Source: Adiantum capillus-veneris (Eukaryota > Streptophyta > Polypodiopsida > Polypodiales > Pteridaceae). From it: a DNA stretch of 64,000 nucleotides. Every line of letters begins with the position of its first letter. The stretch's first letter is position 1. The stretch is taken from NCBI GenBank assembly GCA_014529385.2, contig CM043971.1, positions 25,830,769 through 25,894,768 of the forward strand, in the 5' to 3' direction. Positions 58,265 through 64,000 of the stretch are shown here, piece by piece. The notes beneath the pieces are model-generated. The model ran no database searches. It was not told the origin of the DNA and was given only the letters and a program-made list of their open reading frames with translations. Both the position numbers and the translations under genes were made by a program.

Positions 58265-60518
58265 TCCCCACTCAAATGAAGGTCCCTAACTGTGGATGAA
58301 ATAAACCCTTGGGGGCTCAAGGGAAAAACCCACAACTCTATATATACCCACCGCTATATTAAAATATTTTAAATATACATTTACAATGTTCTAAGGAGCT
58401 ACATCACTCCTGTTTTACAGTGTGCCCTTTCAAGGGTCTTTAACAATATATGCAAATTCTTCAATATCTTTGAAAACCTTCAATATTTTTGAGCGGCTTT
58501 AATATCTTTGAGCCTCTATACACATTACTTGATGTGACTTTCATCCTGTATACAATATCAACTCAAGAAACATATCGAGATGTGAAGGTTAGAAATAACC
58601 ACGTCACATTGTCCTTACAGACGGTTCGCGATGCCGCTATGGAGACGACATAGAAACAAACATGATGCCCATGAAATCGCATGTGCAAATGACATAGAAA
58701 CAAATGTAATATCAATGTAATCCCATGTGCACACATATATACAAAGCCGAGATGTATGAACATATTGGGGTCCCCAAGATCTCAACAGCTGGCAATTGTC
58801 ATCATCATGGCTTTACGTACCATGGCATCACGGTATTCACCATGGCATAAGAGACGCTCAGAAAAACTTTAAAACAGTAATCATCATGGTTTTACGTACC
58901 ATGGCATCATAGACGTTTTCTTCAAATCAAACAAGAATTGTGAAATAGTAATCATCATCATGGCTTTACGTACCATGGCATCACGGTATTCACCATGGCA
59001 CTAGAGATGCTTAGAAAAATACTATGAAATAACAATCATCATGGCTTTATGTACCATGGCATCATAGACGTTTTTCTTCAAGTTTTAAATAAAAATTATA
59101 AAATAGTAATCATCATCATGGCTTACGTACCATGGCATCAGAGATGCTAGTTTTGTACGAAATTTGCAAAACCTCAAGACAATAATTAGTGAGTAGATAA
59201 TGACTTGGTAAATCTTGTAATCTCTTGATTGATATGATTCGCATGAAAACCATCACATACGTTAGTATACAATCTCACAAGACGATCATAGAATTACGTG
59301 AAGTATTTATGAAAAATTGCAACGAGATCAATAGCAACAAATTGCAAGAATTGATGTCCAAACATACAATCTCAATATGGCAAGGTCTAGGTTGCCAGAA
59401 ATATTTGTGCCTCAATCCAAGTAGAAACAAATTACAAGTACTTGTTTAATTTGAGCACGCACAGAACTTGAAGGCTCATAATAACAATCCACATGTATAT
59501 CCATTTATTACTTACGGGAAAAGATATTCATAAAGATAACATGATGGTGCTACTGTGATCGAAGCCAAAACCAACCTTCACGCTGGTCATTAAAATAGTT
59601 CGCAGAGACCGCAGTAATCAAATAAGAGGTTTTTACAAGTTTCTCTTGTCGGGAATAATAGCAACAATAATATTTCGCCTTGGTGAAGCACGATCAAAAC
59701 CAGGTCACTGCAAGTTGGGGCATTATCGTACGACCATGACGACTACGAGCTCATCTTAGTAGCAGCCCAGACAGATTTACAGGTGGTTGTTGAGGCCAAC
59801 CTTTACTGTAGTATACCTGAGAGCTCGTAGCAGTCCAACCAGATCTGCAAATCGAGAGCTGTGACAATATAATAGGCCAATAATACTAGGCTTGTCAACT
59901 CTAGACGACTAGATGTGCTGATTGCATGTCCAGTAGCTTGTGGCACAGAATCTCTTAAGTCGGCATGGGGCAGCCACCATAGACAAAAAATTGTGGCTGT
60001 GACCTTTGAAGGTCTTGTAAACAGTTAATATATGTATATATATATTGAAACTGACGTAATGTATGCAGGGATGCCCTCTGTACTTCTCCTTCTCCAAACG
60101 CATCTTCCAACTGCCGCACGTAGTTGTTGCAGGATTTCATAGGTTTGCACTTTTATAGGCAACAAGGATACAATATACTGCAGGATTTCATAGCTTTGCA
60201 CTTTTATAGTACGACCGGGTAATCTCCAATACGGTGGGCTCACAAACAGACAAACACTGGACAAGCTCGGTGGCTCTTCAGGAGGCAGTGGGCACTTTTC
60301 ACGAGGGTCATGGTGACGATAGCTAAAGACAGGAAAGTCAGGGATTTACAGCCTGATATAAGTTAAATATATATAAAGTTATATACAGAGCCTGGCTTAG
60401 AATAACGCGGCTATTTTCTTAATACACATATGTTGCCGATTGGGACGCCATGGTAAAAATAGACTTGTTGGGGCCGACGGTTGCATGAGTAGCCCTCGCG
60501 AGATGCTGTTGCATGTTG

Positions 60519-60531
60519 CGCTCTGATACCA
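60519..60531 (-). other. Primer-binding site of E3
   Basis: Minus strand TGGTATCAGAGCG directly after the 5' LTR. Confidence 0.87.
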
Positions 60532-60686
60532 TGTTGAACCGGAGGGAGAGAGCGCAGGTAGAGGAGAAAGGAGAGAGAAGATACCATCATATGCAAACCC
60601 CAAAGTGTGTCTATTGATCACACGAGATGTGTTTATATAGAGGGGACTAGGGTGCTATATATAGAGATACTATATATAGCTAAACA
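60532..60686 (-). repeat. 5' LTR of E3
   Basis: 155 bp, the same length as its partner with few differences. Confidence 0.9.
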
Positions 60687-60816
60687 TCCTCATGAATATT
60701 TTTACATTCAATGATTTTTATAATATAACAATGGGTGTATATAGAGATGTGGGTTTTTTCCTTGATCCCCCAAAGGTTTTTTCATCCACACTTAGGGACC
60801 CTTATTTGAGCGGGGG

Positions 60817-60938
60817 TGTTGAGATTATATGTGAGCGGGGGTGTTGAGCGGGGGTCCCCTCTATATATACATCATCTCATGTGTGCATTCTACACACTTT
60901 GGGCTTCTATTTCTGTGCTCTCTCTTTCTCTCTCAACA
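60817..60938 (+). repeat. 3' LTR of E2, rearranged
   Basis: About 122 bp. A short duplication of purine tract plus LTR start replaces the normal first 40 bases. Confidence 0.75.
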
Positions 60939-60943
60939 ATAAA

Positions 60944-61445
60944 GACGACATCATTGGCACCCCCTCTCCAAAACCTTGAAGAATAGATGAGCCATGTTAT
61001 ATAAATCGAATGTTGTGGAAGGGATGCAAAAAAGTAGGAGATGTAGGCAGGAGAGGAGAGTAAACTAAGAAAAACAAGTGTTTTTTTGTGTGTAGAAGAT
61101 AAGAAGGAGCTTGAGGGAAGCTTGGGGAGAAGGCTTTAAGGAATCTCAGAAAGACGTTGAGCGAGCTTTGGTAAAACCAAGAGCGAGCAAAGTCAGAGGG
61201 GGGAGGAGATATGTTTTTCTTCTTATTTGTGTGTTTTTTGAGAAATGACATCATGGAGATTGGCGTCACCAAAAACAAGCAAAAAGAGTAGGGCCTATCC
61301 TTCTTCTTTGTTGTTAGGGGATATAGGTTTGTAAGCTGAGCCGAGAAGACGTAGGGCGTCTGACTATGGGAAAATAGTGAGAGGGGACACATAGCACAAA
61401 GCACTTGGCTCAAATGACACCTAGAATTCTTACAAATGGAACCAT
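60944..61445. repeat. Dispersed repeat R1, copy 2, right part
   Basis: Matches 22703-23200, continuing the copy interrupted at 56262. Confidence 0.85.
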
Positions 61446-63394
61446 TGAGAGGCGGAAGTGAAAAAATAGACCCGGTGGCCTCTACACCAAGACTATGCAC
61501 AATGGCCTCATCATGGGGAATACACAATAGGGGCACCACCTAGCAAGATATGCGGCTAGGACGCATACATATACACAATGAAGCATGCATGGAAAACAAT
61601 TTCAAGATCCACGCCCAAATGTGGAATGGGGTGGTCGGAGAATAAGGTGAGAGGAGTGGTGAGTGAGTGAGAATGGGCTCGCTACGCGTGCATGTAGTAA
61701 GGAAGATAACGAGGTCAGGGATACATGCAAGTATGCTCACTTCTCATACAAAAGGTGGCGAATCCGCACACCTTAAGATGGAAGTAGCAAGATGATAGGA
61801 ATATGAGAGGGAGAGAGAGTGTGTGTGTGTGGTGGCGAATCCGCACACCTTAACATAAGCAGAAAAAAAAAATGGCAAGGAACAAGCATATACCATACTC
61901 ACAATGAGATGTATCCAAAGCGACACAAAGTATGGCACCAAGATGGTGTGTGTTGTTTGCTTGCAAAAGATGAATACAATAGGTAGCGTATGGCAGGAAA
62001 ATGAGAAGGGAACAAGATCGTAGGAGGCATAATGGAGAGATGGGAGTTGATGGCGAGGAATATCATGAGTGTGTCCACCCTTCTTCTTCTTCTTGAAATT
62101 GTGCCTTCAACCCTTAATTACAAGTGGTGTGGAGGTGTGGTGCTCATCTTTTGTGCATGGTGATGGTGATGATGATGGTGTTGTGATTATGTGATTAGGG
62201 TTCATGCTACAAGCATGTAGCACAAGAGTGTGTATGGATAGGTGTGTGTGTGTGTGTTCTCTCCCCAAGTGAGCTCTCATGGCCTCCTTATATAGGGAAG
62301 GAGGGAAGGATTTAGCAATATTTCTATTTGAGGTGAGTGTCCCACTTTGGTGACTAGGAAAATGGGGTGCATGTGACTGTGGCTCCCATCTTGTCTCCTC
62401 ATTATTTAAAATACCAGAGTCAATAGAGAGAGAAGAAGAGAGAATGTGGGTAGGATGTAGAGGATAGGAAATATTTACAATAGTCTAGCTTTGGATAGAC
62501 ATAAGCTTATTAGGGAGAGAAGAGAGAGGTAAGAAAATTATAAGAGAGGTTGTCGAAGGTGGATATTTGTTGATGAGGATGGATCCTCCAAAAATGGTGA
62601 TAGAATTACTCTAGACTAGCCAAGACCTCATTAAAAGAGCCTTGTCTCTTGTAATCATGCTTGAAGACTTGTAGAACCATAGCCATTCTAGAAGGAAGAA
62701 AAGTGGGGATGGCCTGTGTCACCATTACACGAGAAAACCTGGGTCCTCTACAAAAATCATATCTCCGTGTTCATAACTCCAAAAATTCTGAAAAAAATTG
62801 AGCTAAAAGTTGAGATCACGAGCTACATCGTTCATGTTGAACGCTCCTTCAGATTCGGGGTTCTTCTTTACTTAAAAAATTCAGCCAAATAATGTATTAT
62901 TTGTGGCTGCAAAAGTTTTTTGGTGGTCCCCTTTGAGTGAACTTCTCTCTTGCCTTCAAGTGTAAGCTCCTTCATGTGTATGAAAACATGACCTAGAGTG
63001 TTGAAAAGATTGGCAATCATCTAGATGGAGGTATTATTTGAAAGTGGGGTTGAGGTTTGAAAATGAAAACTAGTGAATAAAATATTTGGTAGAGTGGACT
63101 AATATATATACATGAAAAAAATATATTAGAAAATACTAGAATATATATATATTTAATATATAAGGTCAAAAGAGAGATCAACAAAGAAAGCTTATTTATT
63201 ATGCTACATCGTGATTGATTAGCATAAGTATTATTTATTTAATAAAGGCTAAAACGTTAGTGAAAAAGGGAAGAAAAAATCAAAAGTAACTTATATAATA
63301 GGAAATATTTTTGGTAAAAGAGAAAAAAAATATGGGGGGTTCCTATGCATGGAAAAGCATGCCTCATTAGCCCTCTCCCTAAGGCTAGAGGTAT
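61446..63394. other. Non-coding stretch
   Basis: Short frames only. A duplicated GGTGGCGAATCCGCACACCTT is at about 61753 and 61831, with a GT run near 61820 and another at about 62242. Close to 63395 the sequence may be the 3' untranslated end of the gypsy fragment. Confidence 0.35.
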
Positions 63395-63898
63395 TCATGC
63401 CTCTTGCGTTGTACCTGATTCTTCTTCAATTGAGGTGGAGGAGTCTCCCTCCTCAGGGATTTCCATCATAGGTGTTTGATCAAATCTCAAAAAGTACTGC
63501 TTCAACCTCCATCCATTGACACGTGTTTTGTGGAGCCTACCATCTGCATCCATCAATCGGTAACTGCCATTGACGTAGCGCTTTCTAATGACAAATGGCC
63601 CCTCCCATCTGGGTGAAAACTTTTTATCCTTCCTAGTGTCAAACCTGTTATCATACCGTAGGACCAACATACCTTTCTTGAGACCTTTTGCCCTAAGTCC
63701 CTTATTGAAGGTAAATCGACGTTGCTCTGCCTGTGCTGCATAATAGTTGATAGCATCTTCTCTGTCTAGTTGAAGCCTCTCTAGATCAAGAATGTGGTTG
63801 TGGAGATGAGCATTAGGACGTTCCACCTGCCCAGCTAGCACCCTGAGACTAGCCAATTGTACTTCAATGGGTAAAATGGCTTCCTTACCAAACACCAA
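63395..63898 (-). pseudogene. Ty3/gypsy integrase C-terminal part, cut by the window edge
   Basis: A 167-codon open frame reads VFGKEAILPIEVQLASL, DLERLQLDREDAINYYA, KKGMLVLRYDNR and SPRWEGPFVIRKRYVNGSY, then RLHKTRVNGWRLKQYF and an acidic Ser/Glu tail. This is the integrase end of a Tat- or related-lineage element, parallel to 44125-44600 (VYGKEAILPMHAQL). Upstream toward 64000 the frame is damaged. The stop at 63395 is probably the natural end. Confidence 0.85.
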
Positions 63899-64000
63899 GT
63901 GTAATAGGACTAGTCTTTGAAGTTCTTAAAGTCGAAAAGAATGTAGCAGGGCATATCTTTCGTTAGCACGATTTGAAAGATTGTTGAATAGTCTATGAAA

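Larger units (their letters stand above)
58110..60686 (-). mobile_element. Short-LTR non-coding retroelement E3, nested antisense in E2
   Basis: LTRs 58110-58264 and 60532-60686 are both 155 bp. TCCTC flanks both sides exactly (58105-58109, 60687-60691), and the empty site exists in E1 at about 54486. The primer site TGGTATCAGAGCG is at 60519-60531 on the minus strand. The interior has no recognisable protein; an array built on CATCATGGCTTTACGTACCATGG is at 58800-59140. Confidence 0.92.
56263..60938 (+). mobile_element. Short-LTR non-coding retroelement E2, containing E3
   Basis: The 5' LTR is 56263-56415 with TGGTATCAGAG directly after it. The 3' LTR is 60817-60938, rearranged near its start, where TGTTGAG and the GCGGGGG tract are repeated. 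The flanks are ATGAG (56258-56262) and ATAAA (60939-60943), two G-to-A changes apart; R1 continues on both sides, which confirms the insertion. The inner array resembles E1. Element E3 splits it at 58109/60687. Confidence 0.85.

Overview
The window looks like nuclear DNA of a land plant and is almost entirely a graveyard of nested transposable elements. The plant assignment rests on a BED/DUF659-type hAT transposase, Ty3/gypsy and Copia LTR elements primed by initiator tRNA-Met, a fragment of a plastid pKIWI502-like flavoprotein gene, and CCAAT and TATA-rich LTRs. Abundant long GA/CT microsatellites and layered nesting suggest a large, repeat-rich genome, possibly a fern or other seed-free plant; I cannot fix the species. 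No intact host gene, rRNA, tRNA gene or CRISPR array was found.

Layout. (1) 294-12488: a 12.2-kb hAT DNA transposon with an 11-bp terminal inverted repeat and a perfect 8-bp target duplication (286-293, 12489-12496). It holds a broken transposase on the minus strand (11441 to 4052), a broken protein-kinase gene on the plus strand (1898-3350), a second plus-strand ORF (3546-4031), and large subterminal tandem arrays at both ends. A 5.2-kb Copia-type LTR element (5226-10470, minus) sits inside the transposase. It has no visible gag-pol but carries the 5' part of a pKIWI502-like oxidoreductase gene. (2) 12497-18310: non-coding DNA with an AT-rich tandem satellite of about 150-bp period (16080-17480). 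(3) 18312-21651: a Copia scrap, a truncated gypsy gag-protease copy, and a compact gypsy element that has gag and protease but no reverse transcriptase or integrase. (4) 21652-34130: dispersed repeats, microsatellites and strongly decayed gypsy fragments (reverse transcriptase, integrase, gag). (5) 38430-41019, 52043-54757, 56263-60938 and 58110-60686: four members of a short-LTR, non-coding retroelement family (LTRs about 145-155 bp, PBS for initiator tRNA-Met), one nested antisense inside another. (6) 42829-51362: a nearly full-length but decayed Ty3/gypsy element of the Tat type (minus) with gag, protease, reverse transcriptase, two RNase H domains and integrase. (7) 63395-63898: the integrase tail of another gypsy element running off the right edge.

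How the parts relate. Insertion order can be read from target duplications: hAT first, then the Copia-type element into its transposase; element E1 into repeat R1; E2 into a second R1 copy, then E3 into E2. All element genes carry stops or frameshifts, so nothing here looks autonomous now. The most unusual object is the hAT transposon with a kinase-fold cargo gene and higher-order subterminal repeats; the captured plastid-enzyme fragment in the nested Copia-type element comes second.
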